A stretch of 64,000 nt of DNA, from positions 372,001 through 436,000 of the forward strand of contig NZ_JBDIVF010000003.1 of the NCBI RefSeq assembly GCF_039631355.1. The letters run 5' to 3'. Both the position numbers and the translations under genes were made by a program. Each line of letters starts with the position of its first letter. The stretch's first letter is position 1. The DNA comes from Uliginosibacterium paludis (lineage in GTDB: Bacteria > Pseudomonadota > Gammaproteobacteria > Burkholderiales > Rhodocyclaceae). The notes under the pieces were generated by a model that was given only the letters and a program-made list of their open reading frames with translations, was not told where the DNA came from and searched no databases. Positions 8,976 to 18,166 of this stretch are shown here, piece by piece.

Positions 8976-11900
8976 AGCCGCTCCGCATCCGCATGCAGGC
9001 CTTCGGGCCCTTCGCCGGCAGTGAAACGGTGGATTTCACCCGGCTGGGCGAGCGCGCCTTCTTTCTCATTCACGGCCCGACCGGGGCCGGCAAGACCACG
9101 CTGCTCGATGCACTCTGCTTTGCGCTCTACGGCGACACCTCAGGGGGCGAGCGTGACGCCCGGGCGATGCGTTCCGATCATGCCGCGCCGGACCTGCCGA
9201 CGCAGGTTGAGCTCGAGTTCTCGCTCGGCGCGGCACGCTACCGGGTGCTGCGCAGCCCTGCCCAGAGCCGGCCAAAGCTGCGCGGCGAGGGGCTGCGCGA
9301 GGAGCCGGCGAGCGCCGAGCTCTACGAATGGCGCGAGGGTGCGTGGCAGGCGCTTGCCCTGCGCCAGGTCGGCAAGGTCAATGACCGGGTGCGCGAGCTC
9401 ATCGGCTTTGACGGTGCGCAGTTCAGGCAGGTCATCGTGTTGCCGCAGGGGCGATTCCGGGAAGTGCTCACGGCCGACTCGAAGGGGCGCCAGGCCATCA
9501 TGGAAAAGCTCTTCCGCACCGAGCTCTATTCCCGCATCGAGCGGGCCCTCAAGGAAGCCGCGGCCGGACTGGTGGCCGAGGTCGCCCGGCTCGATCAGCA
9601 GCGCGCCGGCATCCTGAACCAAGTGCAGCTCGAAGCCAGCGAAGCGCTCACCCAAGCCCTGGCTGCCCAGGATGCGCTGCTGGGCGAAGCCGCGACTGCG
9701 CTCGCGGCGCGGCGCGAGTCCTGGCTGCAGGCGCAGGCACAGCTTGATCTGGGAAGAAAAGCGGCCGCCGGCCTGCAGGCGCTGGAAGAGGCTCGCCACG
9801 CCTGCGCAGGCCTCGAGGCGAGCGTGCCGGCGCATGAGGCTCGTCTGGCATTGCTCCTGCGTGCCCGTGAGGCAGAAGTGCTGCGCCCGGTGCAGGCCGA
9901 GCAGTTGCGCAGCGAGCAGGCACTGCAGGTTTCCGGGCGCTTGCTCGACGAAGCCCGGCAGACGCTTGAGCGCGCCACGCTGGCGGCAGAGACGGCGGCC
10001 GCGACGCTGCAGATCGAGCAGGCACGCGAACCCGAGCGAGAGCTTGCGCGCGCGCGCCTCGCAACGCTCGAACACGCCGGCCAGGCCCTGCAACGGTGGC
10101 AGGAGGCCGGCGCCCGGCATGAGCAGGCCCGCGCGGAGTTGAGTCGCCTGCAGCGCGAGCAGGAGGCCGGTCGGAACAAGCGGGCCGCTCTTGCAACGGC
10201 CCTGAATGCAGCGGAGCAGGGTTTGCAGCAGCAGGCCGCGCTGGCGGCTGCGCTCACCTTGCGTCGTGATGCGCATGAGCAGCTGGCGCGCCGGCTGCGC
10301 AGCCTCGAAATGCTGGATCGCGCGGTGCAGGAAGAGCGTGTCGAGGCCGAGCGGGCGAACCGCAGCCTGGCGCTCGCGCAGGCAGCCCGGGACGCGCGCG
10401 AGCGGGCCGGAGTGCGTCGCGAGCAGGCGGAGCGAGCCTGGCTGGCCGGGCAGGCGGCGCGGCTGGCGAAAGTGCTGGTCGAAGGCGAAGCGTGCCCGGT
10501 GTGCGGCGGGCGCGATCATCCCGCGCCGGCGCAGGAAGCCGGTGATCATCTGGATGACGAGGCGCTCGAAGCGGTGCGTGCGGCCGTGCTTGAGGCGGAG
10601 GCTGCCGAGCGGCAGGCCGGGCTCGACAGCAACAGCGCGCAGGCCAGGCTCCAGTCCGCGCAATCGCGCGTCCAGACCCTGATCGAGACGCTGGGCGACG
10701 ATGCCAGCCTCGGCCTGGATCAGCTCCGGCTGACCCTGAGCGAGGCCGCCGCCGCACTCGACGAGGCGACGAAGGCCGAGGCCCGTGTGCCGGCGCTGAC
10801 TGCCGCGCGAGAAGCTGCAAACCGTGCGCTGGTCGCACAGGACGAGGCCTCGGCGGCGCTCGAGGAAGGGCTGCAGGCCGTGCAGACGCATCTCGCAGTG
10901 CTGGCCGAGCGCCGGCAGGAAGCGGAGCAGTCCGTCCCCGAGCCCTTGCGGCTGCCGGGCGCGCTGGACACCGCGCTGAGCCAGGCGCGCTCAGACCTTC
11001 AGGCCCTGCAGCAGGCGCTGGTGCGCGCCACCGAAGCGGAGCGCAGCGCAGCCAGCGCGCTGGCTGCCAGCCGGGCCGCGTGCGACACACTGGGCAAGCG
11101 GCAGGAAGCGGATCGCCTCAGCCATGAGCGGGCCGTCGCCGCACTGGCCGAGGCGCTGGCTGCCAGGCGGTTTGCCGATGTCATGAGCTGGCAGGCTGCC
11201 CTGATGACACCGGCCGCCCTGGCCGAGGCGGGCAAGGCGGCCGAATTGTTCGACCGGCAACTCGCCGCCGCGCGGGACCGGCTCAGTCGCGCCACAGAGG
11301 CGGCCAGCGGCCTGCTTCCACCGGATTTGGCCGGGCTCGAGCGCGCGCTGGGCGAGGCGTCGGAGGCCATGAGCCAGGCCATTTCCCTGCAGGAGCAGTT
11401 GCGTGGCCGGCGCGAGGAGCTCGGCCGTGCGGCCGGCAAGCTGGAGGCGCTCGCTGCGGCCGGTGCGGAGATCCAGGCGCGCTATGCGGTGCTGGGCCGG
11501 ATTTCGGAAATCGCCAACGGACAGAATCCGCTGAACATGAGTTTCCAGCGCTATGTGCTGGCGACCTTGCTGGACGAGGTGCTGGAAGCGGCATCGCTGC
11601 GCCTGTTGCGGATGAGCCGGCGTCGTTACGAGTTGCGTCGCGTGACCACCCAGGCCGACAAGCGCCAGGCCGGCGGGCTGGACCTGGAAGTGTTCGATCA
11701 CCAGACCGGCAGCGCGCGCCCGGCCAATACGCTGTCCGGCGGCGAGGGTTTTATCGCGGCGCTTTCGCTGGCATTGGGGCTTGCTGATGTGGTGCAGTCA
11801 CGCACCGGCGGCATTCAGCTCGAGACCCTGTTCATTGACGAGGGCTTTGGCACGCTGGATCCGGAAAGTCTGGATTTCGCCATCAATACGCTGATCGATC

Positions 11901-12022
11901 TGCAGCAGGGCGGCCGCCTGGTGGGCATCATCAGCCATGTGGCCGAGCTGCGGGAGCGGATCGATGTGCGTCTGGAGGTGAGGCCGGCAGAGCAGGGCAG
12001 CCGGATCGCTTTCGTGATCTGA
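8972..12022 (+). CDS. sbcC: Exonuclease subunit SbcC (SMC-like ATPase)
   Basis: 1016 residues, typical for SbcC. The N-terminal half ATPase has Walker A GPTGAGKTTLLDALCFALYG; long Ala/Glu/Arg-rich coiled coils follow on both sides of a zinc hook CPVCG at residues 508-511; the C-terminal half ATPase has the signature LSGGEGF and Walker B TLFIDEGFGTLD. SbcC uses ATP to regulate the SbcD nuclease during processing of DNA ends and hairpins. It converges with the small gene ending at 12028, only 5 bp away. Confidence 0.96.
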   Translation: MKPLRIRMQAFGPFAGSETVDFTRLGERAFFLIHGPTGAGKTTLLDALCFALYGDTSGGERDARAMRSDHAAPDLPTQVELEFSLGAARYRVLRSPAQSRPKLRGEGLREEPASAELYEWREGAWQALALRQVGKVNDRVRELIGFDGAQFRQVIVLPQGRFREVLTADSKGRQAIMEKLFRTELYSRIERALKEAAAGLVAEVARLDQQRAGILNQVQLEASEALTQALAAQDALLGEAATALAARRESWLQAQAQLDLGRKAAAGLQALEEARHACAGLEASVPAHEARLALLLRAREAEVLRPVQAEQLRSEQALQVSGRLLDEARQTLERATLAAETAAATLQIEQAREPERELARARLATLEHAGQALQRWQEAGARHEQARAELSRLQREQEAGRNKRAALATALNAAEQGLQQQAALAAALTLRRDAHEQLARRLRSLEMLDRAVQEERVEAERANRSLALAQAARDARERAGVRREQAERAWLAGQAARLAKVLVEGEACPVCGGRDHPAPAQEAGDHLDDEALEAVRAAVLEAEAAERQAGLDSNSAQARLQSAQSRVQTLIETLGDDASLGLDQLRLTLSEAAAALDEATKAEARVPALTAAREAANRALVAQDEASAALEEGLQAVQTHLAVLAERRQEAEQSVPEPLRLPGALDTALSQARSDLQALQQALVRATEAERSAASALAASRAACDTLGKRQEADRLSHERAVAALAEALAARRFADVMSWQAALMTPAALAEAGKAAELFDRQLAAARDRLSRATEAASGLLPPDLAGLERALGEASEAMSQAISLQEQLRGRREELGRAAGKLEALAAAGAEIQARYAVLGRISEIANGQNPLNMSFQRYVLATLLDEVLEAASLRLLRMSRRRYELRRVTTQADKRQAGGLDLEVFDHQTGSARPANTLSGGEGFIAALSLALGLADVVQSRTGGIQLETLFIDEGFGTLDPESLDFAINTLIDLQQGGRLVGIISHVAELRERIDVRLEVRPAEQGSRIAFVI

Positions 12023-12027
12023 GTGGC

Positions 12028-12408
12028 TCAGGCTTCGGGCCATTCGGCCTTCAGTACGCGCACGCATTCTTGCATGATCGAGGCGCCGATCTCGGATGCG
12101 TGACGCGGGTCGAGGGATTCCATGAGCTCATGGGCGGTGAAGAGGCCGGCTTCCCGCGAGAGGCTGTCGCGGATCTGGCTGGCGATGTCATCGCTGAGCT
12201 CCGATATCCGGCGCCGCTCCTGCAGCGGGAAATTCCGCCGGTTGCGCATCGCCCATTCGCCGCAGAGCGTGGCGCCCTGGGCGGGCGTCATCCAGTGACC
12301 ATGCTCGTAGAAGGTATCGAGACGGTGCGCCACGAGCGCATAGATGCTGGCTGCGCGCGCGCCGAATTCCGTGTCACTGCCGCTGGTTCCGAAACCTTCT
12401 TCTGCCAT
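12028..12408 (-). CDS. Conserved-looking small protein of unknown function
   Basis: 126 residues from ATG 12408. The frame is open much further upstream, but that extension runs antisense through the pectate lyase gene and has no coding character, so I start at MAEEGFG. The protein is probably soluble and helical (for example RRRISELSDDIASQIRDSLSREAGLF and SEIGASIMQECVRVLKAEW). No catalytic motif or membrane segment is visible. It lies in tail-to-tail contact with sbcC and downstream of the pectate lyase terminator, so it likely has its own promoter within 12409-12478. I do not recognise the family. Confidence 0.6.
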   Translation of the reverse strand: MAEEGFGTSGSDTEFGARAASIYALVAHRLDTFYEHGHWMTPAQGATLCGEWAMRNRRNFPLQERRRISELSDDIASQIRDSLSREAGLFTAHELMESLDPRHASEIGASIMQECVRVLKAEWPEA

Positions 12409-12478
12409 TGCTGCTTCATGTCCGCCTGATCCTGGCGCAATGATGCCGCATTGGAAGGGCGGATCGCAGGGGCGGATC

Positions 12479-12505
12479 AAAAAAGTGCCCCGCGGGCGCG
12501 GGGCA
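12479..12505 (-). terminator. Rho-independent terminator of the pectate lyase gene
   Basis: Read on the minus strand: an 8-bp GC stem TGCCCCGC / GCGGGGCA with a 4-base loop, followed by CTTTTTT. It starts 20 bp after the lyase stop codon. Confidence 0.88.
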
Positions 12506-12524
12506 AAGACTCGCTTGGCAGTAC

Positions 12525-13232
12525 TCAGTAGGCGGTGACGTTGCTCGTCGAGACCACACAGTTGCTGGTGTTCCACTTCTCGCCGAGGCTGGTGGGCTCG
12601 GCACCGGTGTTGTTGCCGGTGTAGGTGACGCAGACCTTGGGCTTGCCGGAGCTGTAGCCCTTGATCTGGAGATTGGTGATGGTGGCCTTGTCGCCGTAGT
12701 TGGAGTTGATGCCGACCACAGCCGAATTCACGGTGTTGAGCTTGACGCTGTCGATCACCACATAGCGGGCGCTGCCGTTGGTGCTGCAGTTGCCGCAGGA
12801 GCGATACAGCTTGCCGATGTTTTCGCCATAGAAGCCGCCGTAGATCTGCACGGTCGAACCCAGACCGTTGTGCTGGAAGACCTTGTCGGCCGCCGCATAG
12901 GCCGCACCGCCCTTCACATACATGGTCGTGCCCGAGCCGCCCTTCATCGTGGCGGCGTCTTCGCAGACATCGGCCCAGGTCACGTTCTCCAGCTTGCAGT
13001 TGCCCAGGCAATGGATGCCGTCAGCGGCCGCGCCGGCCTTGATGACGACGTTCTTGATGGTGGCTCCGGCGGCGAGCACGAAAACCGGTTGCTGGCTTTC
13101 GGATTGCCCGTCACACGAGGTGCCGACGGTGGCGCCGCTGTAATCGACGGTGCCGGTGATGGTGGTGGTGGCCGAAGCCGACCAGGCGCTGGCGGCGAGC
13201 ACCAGGCCAAGCAGGATCTTGCTGACGTTCAT
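12525..13232 (-). CDS. Secreted pectate lyase, polysaccharide lyase family 3 type
   Basis: 235 residues from ATG 13232, behind GGAG at a good distance. A Sec signal peptide (MNVSKILLGLVLAASAWSASA) is followed by a right-handed beta-helix type sequence with repeated short beta strands. The block DGIHCLGNCKLENVTWADVCE is characteristic of PL3 pectate lyases, where acidic residues bind Ca2+; several Cys may form disulfides. Such enzymes cleave polygalacturonate by beta-elimination outside the cell. The gene stands alone with its own terminator. It suggests contact with plant material, though no other pectin genes are in the window. Confidence 0.88.
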   Translation of the reverse strand: MNVSKILLGLVLAASAWSASATTTITGTVDYSGATVGTSCDGQSESQQPVFVLAAGATIKNVVIKAGAAADGIHCLGNCKLENVTWADVCEDAATMKGGSGTTMYVKGGAAYAAADKVFQHNGLGSTVQIYGGFYGENIGKLYRSCGNCSTNGSARYVVIDSVKLNTVNSAVVGINSNYGDKATITNLQIKGYSSGKPKVCVTYTGNNTGAEPTSLGEKWNTSNCVVSTSNVTAY

Positions 13233-13609
13233 GTTTGCTGTCTCCGGTTTGATTGCTTTGTCATGGGCGCGGAGCCATCGCCTGTCTGTGGGCGTGGACC
13301 GTGCAATGACAAATGTGACCAGTAACACGGAGCGCGTCAATCCATGCGAACGGCATTTCATGATGCCTTGCCCGGTGCGCTTTCTGCTGCGCTGCGCAAG
13401 AAATGTTTCCGGTAACTTGTGCTGCGAAGCCCGCTGCAGGCCAGCGCACCAGAGCCTGTGAGCGCACTCCGGCGAGGCAGGATGGCACGCGTGCTGAGGC
13501 CGCTTCAGCCGGATGTTGCGCTGCGGCAGAGTGCGCTTCCGGCGCCGGGATCAAACTTTCTGATCGAGGGTAAATCCTGATGCCGACGGCATGCCGCGCG
13601 GATTGGCGT
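13233..13609. other. Intergenic region upstream of pectate lyase
   Basis: 377 bp between the sensor kinase stop and the lyase start, with no credible gene. On the minus strand TTGACG followed 17 bp later by CACATT (around 13335-13307) is a possible weak promoter for the lyase. Nothing else is evident. Confidence 0.3.
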
Positions 13610-15019
13610 TCAGCCTGTCTGCTCGCTCAGCGCTGCACGGGGCAGGATGACGCAGGCGCAAAGCCCGGATCCCGCAGGCGAGTGCAGCACGATGCGGCCG
13701 CCATGGGCTTCAGCGATGGCTTTGGCGATGGGCAGGCCAAGACCGGTGCCGCCGGTGTGGCGGGCACGTGAAGCCTCGAGCCTGAAATAGGGCTCGAACA
13801 CCCGCTCGAGATCAGCCTCCGGTATGCCGGGGCCATGATCCTGGATGCTGACGCGCACCTCGTGACCGGCATCCTCGATCCGCATGCGGATGCGGCCGCC
13901 GCCATAGAAGCGGGCGTTGTCGAGCAGATTTGCAAAGCAGCGCCGCAAGGCGTGAGGGCGCGCCATGACCGGTCTGGCAAGCTGGCCTTCGCGCTCGATG
14001 ACGGCCCCCAGTTCTTCCATGTCTTCGACAACGCTGTCGAGCAGGGCATCGAGATTCACCGCCACGCGCGGCTCGGTGTTGGAGCCGGCCCGCAGGAAAT
14101 CGAGCGTGTGACCGATCATGCTGTCCATCTCGGCCAGATCGTGTTCCATCTTGTTGCGCAGCTCGGGCGCGATATCGCCCTCAAGGCGCAATCGCATGCG
14201 CGTGATCGGCAGGCGCAGATCGTGAGAGACGGCTGAGAGCGCCTGGGCGCGGGTTTCGATGAGTCGCTTGAGGTCTCGCTGCATTGCATTGAAGGCCTGC
14301 ACCGCCTGGCGGACCTCCAGCGGGCCGGCTTCGGGCAGCGGCGCCTGATCGAGGTTGCGGGCCAGGCCGGCAGCCGCGGCCGAGAAGCTCGCCAGTGGCC
14401 GGGTGAGGCGGCGCACCGCCCAGATCGAGAGCACTCCGGTGGACGCGCCGAGCAGGCACATCAGCGCGATCAGGCGATAGGGGAGATCACCGGATGGCAC
14501 CGGCAGCAGATGGTGAAAGGTGACGACGGTGCCATCGCCCAGTCGTATCTGGGCGACATAGGTGCGGGCGAAGAGCTTGGAGCGGGGCGGATCGTCGCGA
14601 TCGAAATCGCGTACGCCCGGCGGGGGCGGATGCACCCCGACCAGACGGGGATCGATGCGTTCGAGCTTCAGCATCTGGATCGGCAAGGCTCGCGGCAACA
14701 GGCGGAGGGCTTCGCGCATGAAGTTCGCGGCATCTTCCGAATCGTCGATGTTGTCACTCGCCCAGGGCAGGCTCAGCGAGAGCGTGGTGGGTTGAACGCT
14801 CAGCGCCTTGACCAGTGCCGGTCGCTCTTCGGGTGTGGCGAGTTCGAGCACGGTCGCGAAGCCCGCCATGCGCTGTGCGGAATATTCCGCGAGCAACTTG
14901 TAGTTCAGGCGGCCGCGATCATCGAGCAGCAGCCACAGGCCGGCGAGCTGCACGATCATCAGCACCGCGAAGAGTGCGAGCGCGATCTGGCCGAACAGGG
15001 TGCGTGGCAGCGCTTTCAT
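13610..15019 (-). CDS. Membrane sensor histidine kinase (EnvZ-like layout)
   Basis: 469 residues. N-terminal membrane span (QIALALFAVLMIVQLAGLWL), periplasmic domain to about residue 180, second span (LIALMCLLGASTGVLSIWAV), HAMP domain, then the dimerisation/phosphoacceptor region with His266 in LSAVSHDLRLPITR. The ATPase domain shows N box FANLLDNARFYG, G1 DHGPGIP, F box VFEPYFRLE and G2 TGGTGLGLPIAKA. It is translated after the response regulator with an ATGA overlap (15016-15019). The signal is unknown; the divergent redox/PepSY operon suggests a role in iron or redox control (inference). Confidence 0.94.
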   Translation of the reverse strand: MKALPRTLFGQIALALFAVLMIVQLAGLWLLLDDRGRLNYKLLAEYSAQRMAGFATVLELATPEERPALVKALSVQPTTLSLSLPWASDNIDDSEDAANFMREALRLLPRALPIQMLKLERIDPRLVGVHPPPPGVRDFDRDDPPRSKLFARTYVAQIRLGDGTVVTFHHLLPVPSGDLPYRLIALMCLLGASTGVLSIWAVRRLTRPLASFSAAAAGLARNLDQAPLPEAGPLEVRQAVQAFNAMQRDLKRLIETRAQALSAVSHDLRLPITRMRLRLEGDIAPELRNKMEHDLAEMDSMIGHTLDFLRAGSNTEPRVAVNLDALLDSVVEDMEELGAVIEREGQLARPVMARPHALRRCFANLLDNARFYGGGRIRMRIEDAGHEVRVSIQDHGPGIPEADLERVFEPYFRLEASRARHTGGTGLGLPIAKAIAEAHGGRIVLHSPAGSGLCACVILPRAALSEQTG

Positions 15020-15726
15020 CCGTGCGCGTCCACGCGGGTGGCCAGCATGTAGCCTTCACTGCGAACGGTCTTGATCAGCTGCGGGTCACGCGCATCGTCG
15101 TTGAGGCGCCGGCGCAGGCGCGAAATCATCACGTCGATGGTGCGGTCGAAGGGGCCCGCGTCGCGCCCGGAGAGTGCGTCGGTGAGCTGATCACGCGAGA
15201 AGACGCAGTTGGGGGTTTCGGCCAGCAGATGCAGCAGGCGGAATTCGCCGGTCGACAGCGCAATGACGACGCCATCCGCACCGATCAGGTTGCGTGCGGC
15301 GAGGTCCAGCGTCCAGCCGGCGAAATGCAGCGAGCGGGCCGGCCGTTCGCGCGGGCTCGCATCTTCGGCGCGGCGCAGGATGCTCTTGACCCGGGCCAGC
15401 AGTTCGCGCGGATTGAAGGGCTTGGGCAGGTAGTCGTCCGCCCCCATTTCGAGGCCGATGATGCGGTCCATGTCGTCTCCGCGCGCGGTCAGCATCAGGA
15501 TCGGAAGACGGGAGGCCGCACGCAGATTGCGACACAGCGTGAGCCCGTCCTCGCCAGGCAGCATCAGATCGAGGATCAGGAGGTCGGGCGTGAAGCGCTC
15601 GATCATCGTGCGCATGCCATTGCCATCAACCGCGCACTCTACCGTGAAGCCATTGTTGCCGAGATAATCGCGCAGCAGGGTGGTGAGTTCGGGGTCGTCA
15701 TCAACGACCAGGATTTTCTTGCTCAT
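15016..15726 (-). CDS. OmpR/PhoB-family response regulator
   Basis: 236 residues. Receiver domain with acidic pocket (VVDDD, residues 7-10), phosphoacceptor Asp52 in LLILDLMLPGEDGL, and Lys in YLPKPFNPRELLARV, followed by a winged-helix DNA-binding domain (for example FDRTIDVMISRLRRRLNDD and TVRSEGYMLA). First gene of the leftward pair with the kinase. Its start faces the PepSY operon across 214 bp that hold several direct TTTACA repeats; OmpR-family regulators bind tandem half-sites, so autoregulation and control of the operon are likely (inference). Confidence 0.95.
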   Translation of the reverse strand: MSKKILVVDDDPELTTLLRDYLGNNGFTVECAVDGNGMRTMIERFTPDLLILDLMLPGEDGLTLCRNLRAASRLPILMLTARGDDMDRIIGLEMGADDYLPKPFNPRELLARVKSILRRAEDASPRERPARSLHFAGWTLDLAARNLIGADGVVIALSTGEFRLLHLLAETPNCVFSRDQLTDALSGRDAGPFDRTIDVMISRLRRRLNDDARDPQLIKTVRSEGYMLATRVDAHG

Positions 15727-15810
15727 GGCGGCAGGTCCGGTTTCTCATGCGATACAGCATAGCCCGGATTCCGACCCGGAAAGCCCATTGCATGCCTGCC
15801 GGAACGCGCT

Positions 15811-15883
15811 GTTACAGCGGTTTACATGGCATTTACAAAACCCCCGGAAAACCCCGTTCCCGGTTTACAAGAACCGTGTCAAA
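15811..15883 (+). promoter_or_regulatory. Direct TTTACA repeats upstream of the first PepSY operon
   Basis: TTACA occurs at 15812, 15822, 15833 and 15865, with spacings of 10, 11 and 32 bp, that is about one, one and three helical turns. The block ends with CGGTTTACAAG and TGTCAAAT. The region aligns without gaps to 19801-19873 in front of the second PepSY gene. Direct repeats in phase with the helix are typical binding sites of OmpR/PhoB regulators. Confidence 0.65.
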
Positions 15884-15940
15884 TGCTCGCCATGCAGAAG
15901 CCCTCACGGCAGCCTGCGAGCCAGCGAAAGGAATGATGAA

Positions 15941-16609
15941 GTGACAACAGCTCCCGCAAACGGGTCAGATACCGCAAGCGCCACGAGTCCCAATCCGGCC
16001 GTGCGTCGGGCCGCATGGCTGCGCCTGCTGACCCAGTGGCACTGGATCAGCTCGGCGCTCTGTCTGGTGGGCATGCTTTTCTTTGCCGTCACCGGCGTGA
16101 CGCTGGTTAATGCCGAATACTTCGAGAACACGCGACCGGCCATGACACGTCTGTCCGCGAGCCTGCCCGCAGCCGTGCTGGCCGATCTGCAGGCCGCAGC
16201 CGGCGAGGACGAACCGACGCTGCCCGCTTCGCTTGGCGCCTGGGTCACGCAGACCTGGCACTTCAGCTTCGCGCCCAAGTCGGTCGAGTGGAACGAGGAT
16301 GAGGTTTTCATCGATCTCAAGCGGCCCGGCGTCGATGTGTCGCTCAGCATTGATCCGCACAGCGGCAAGGCCAGCTATGAGGCCGGTGATCGCGGCTGGG
16401 TGGCGTGGCTCAACGAACTGCACAAGGGCCGCAATGCCGGCCCGGTCTGGAACGGATTCCTCACCGTTTTCGCCCTGGCCTGCGTGATATTCAGCGTGAC
16501 CGGCCTGCTGATCCTCCAGGTGCATGCGCGCTCCAGATGGACGGTCTGGCCGGTCACCGGCCTGGGCCTGGTGATTCCCTTGCTGTTGATCCTCCTCTTC
16601 ATTCATTGA
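15941..16609 (+). CDS. PepSY-associated membrane protein
   Basis: 222 residues from GTG 15941, preceded by AAAGGA at the right distance; longer upstream frames run through the regulatory region. The N-terminal span (WISSALCLVGMLFFAVTGVTL) preceded by RLLTQWHWIS is a PepSY-TM signature; a periplasmic PepSY-like domain follows, then two more spans near GFLTVFALACVIFSVTGLLIL and PVTGLGLVIPLLLILLFIH. First gene of a four-gene operon with a DUF2271 protein, ApbE and a flavoreductase. PepSY-TM proteins can be haem- or flavin-linked electron carriers across the inner membrane; the exact role here is inferred from context. Confidence 0.88.
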   Translation: MTTAPANGSDTASATSPNPAVRRAAWLRLLTQWHWISSALCLVGMLFFAVTGVTLVNAEYFENTRPAMTRLSASLPAAVLADLQAAAGEDEPTLPASLGAWVTQTWHFSFAPKSVEWNEDEVFIDLKRPGVDVSLSIDPHSGKASYEAGDRGWVAWLNELHKGRNAGPVWNGFLTVFALACVIFSVTGLLILQVHARSRWTVWPVTGLGLVIPLLLILLFIH

Positions 16610-16625
16610 TCCGAAAGGCAGAAAA

Positions 16626-17147
16626 ATGAAACCCCGTGCCATTGCTTCGCTGCTCTCCCTCATTTCGTTCGGTCTGTCGTCCCACGCCTGGGGGGCCGAA
16701 GCCCAGCTGACCATCAATCTGCCGCAGATCGAGGGCGCCCGCGTGAAGCGCCCCTATGTGGCGATCTGGCTCGAGAAGTCGGGTGACTTCGCCGGCAACA
16801 TTGCGGTCTGGTATGACGTGCGCAAGCCCAACAATATCGGCGCTACCAAGTGGCTGCCGGATCTGCGCAGCTGGTGGCGCGTGAGCGGTGCGGATGCGAG
16901 CTTCCCGATCGATGGTGTGTCCGGTGCCACGCGGCCGGCCGGCGAGCATGTGCTCAACATCGCGACCAGCGAGGCGGTGAAGAAACTCGCACCGGGCAAC
17001 TACGAAGTGGTGGTCGAAGTGGCTCGCGAGCACGGCGGGCATGAGCTGGTCCGTCTGCCGCTGCAGTGGCCACCCAAGGCGCCGGCGAAGGCGGATGCGG
17101 CCGGCAAGGAAGAACTCGGTGCGGTGAGCCTGAGCAGCAAACCATGA
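16626..17147 (+). CDS. Exported DUF2271 protein with flavinylation-type motif
   Basis: 173 residues. A Sec signal peptide (MKPRAIASLLSLISFGLSSHAWG) leads into a domain I recognise as DUF2271. Residues 96-102 read DGVSGAT, matching the D-G-x-S/T-G/S-A-T motif in which ApbE attaches FMN to the last Thr; Thr102 is therefore the predicted FMN site. It sits 16 bp after the PepSY gene and overlaps apbE by ATGA (17144-17147). The most direct reading is that this is the periplasmic flavoprotein that carries electrons between the membrane components encoded next to it. Confidence 0.85.
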   Translation: MKPRAIASLLSLISFGLSSHAWGAEAQLTINLPQIEGARVKRPYVAIWLEKSGDFAGNIAVWYDVRKPNNIGATKWLPDLRSWWRVSGADASFPIDGVSGATRPAGEHVLNIATSEAVKKLAPGNYEVVVEVAREHGGHELVRLPLQWPPKAPAKADAAGKEELGAVSLSSKP

Positions 17148-18166
17148 GCCACGATGCTTCGAGCATGCGCGTATTGCTGCCGTCACGCATTCAGCCTCCC
17201 GATCTGCCTGCCGGCGCGGTGGTCGCAAGCTTCTCCGGCGCCTGCATGGGAACGGGCTGGAGCGTGCGCTGCGTGAGCGAGGATTCGCTGCTGAGCGCCA
17301 GGGCCCGGCAGGAAGTTCCGGCGCTGCTCGAGCAGCTCGAAGCACAGATGAGCCATTTTCGCGAGCATTCGGACCTGCGTCGATTCGGCCGTCATGCAGC
17401 GGGGGAGTGGATGCAGCTTCCCCCGGCGTTTGCATCCGTCATGCGGGCGGCTCTCGAGGTGGCGCAGGCAAGCGAGGGCGCTTTCGACCCGGCGCTCGGC
17501 GCGGAAGTGGATGCCTGGGGCTTCGGCAGCGCGCGCCACTTCAGTGACCCGGCCTTCTCGCCGCCGGCTGAAGGGCGCCGGCCTCCGCGCGCGGCCTGGT
17601 CCGCGCTGCGCCTTGACGAGGCGGGCCGCCTGTTTCAGCCCGGCGATGTGCAGCTCAACCTTTCCGCCATCGCCAAGGGCTTTGCGGTGGATGCCGTGTC
17701 GGCCCTGCTGAGCCGGCTTGGGCTTCACAACCATCTGGTGGAGGTGGGGGGCGAACTGCGGGGCGCGGGCATGAAGCCCGATTTCCAACCCTGGTGGGTG
17801 GCACTGGAGTTGCCCGCGCGTGATTGTCCGCTGCCCGCCACCCGGATCGCCCTGCACGGCCTGGCCGTTGCCACCTCGGGGGACTATCGGCGCCGCTATC
17901 ACCATGATGGCCGGGCGCTGCAGCACACGCTGGACCCCGCTACCGGTGCGCCGCTCACGCATGGCACAGCCTCGGTGACGGTGCTGCACGAGCAGTGCAT
18001 GCTGGCAGACGCGTGGGCGACCGCCCTGATGGTGCGCGGGCCGGATGCGGGCCTGACGCTGGCCGAAGAACACAAACTCTGCGCGCTGATCCAGTGGCGC
18101 AACAACAAGGACGAATGGGTTGAAGCTGCCAGCTCCGCATTCACCGCCCTGCAGCAGTCATCATGA
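17144..18166 (+). CDS. apbE: FAD:protein FMN transferase
   Basis: 340 residues from ATG 17144. ApbE-family features in order: FDPALGAEVDAWGFG, LNLSAIAKGFAVDAV, LVEVGGELRGAG, ATSGDYRRRYHHDGR, HTLDPATGAPLTHG and the C-terminal ADAWATALMV, which include the FAD/Mg2+ binding residues. The enzyme transfers FMN from FAD to a Thr or Ser of target flavoproteins. The likely target is the DUF2271 protein just upstream, whose gene it overlaps. No signal peptide or lipobox is visible at the N-terminus (MSHDASSMRVLLPS), unlike many ApbE proteins, which are exported. Confidence 0.93.
   Translation: MSHDASSMRVLLPSRIQPPDLPAGAVVASFSGACMGTGWSVRCVSEDSLLSARARQEVPALLEQLEAQMSHFREHSDLRRFGRHAAGEWMQLPPAFASVMRAALEVAQASEGAFDPALGAEVDAWGFGSARHFSDPAFSPPAEGRRPPRAAWSALRLDEAGRLFQPGDVQLNLSAIAKGFAVDAVSALLSRLGLHNHLVEVGGELRGAGMKPDFQPWWVALELPARDCPLPATRIALHGLAVATSGDYRRRYHHDGRALQHTLDPATGAPLTHGTASVTVLHEQCMLADAWATALMVRGPDAGLTLAEEHKLCALIQWRNNKDEWVEAASSAFTALQQSS

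Noticed and set aside
12028..13011. 327-codon minus-strand open frame spanning the small gene and the pectate lyase region
   Set aside because: Its upstream part is antisense-frame translation of the pectate lyase gene, which has a signal peptide, family motifs and a terminator; only the last 126 codons look like a real gene.
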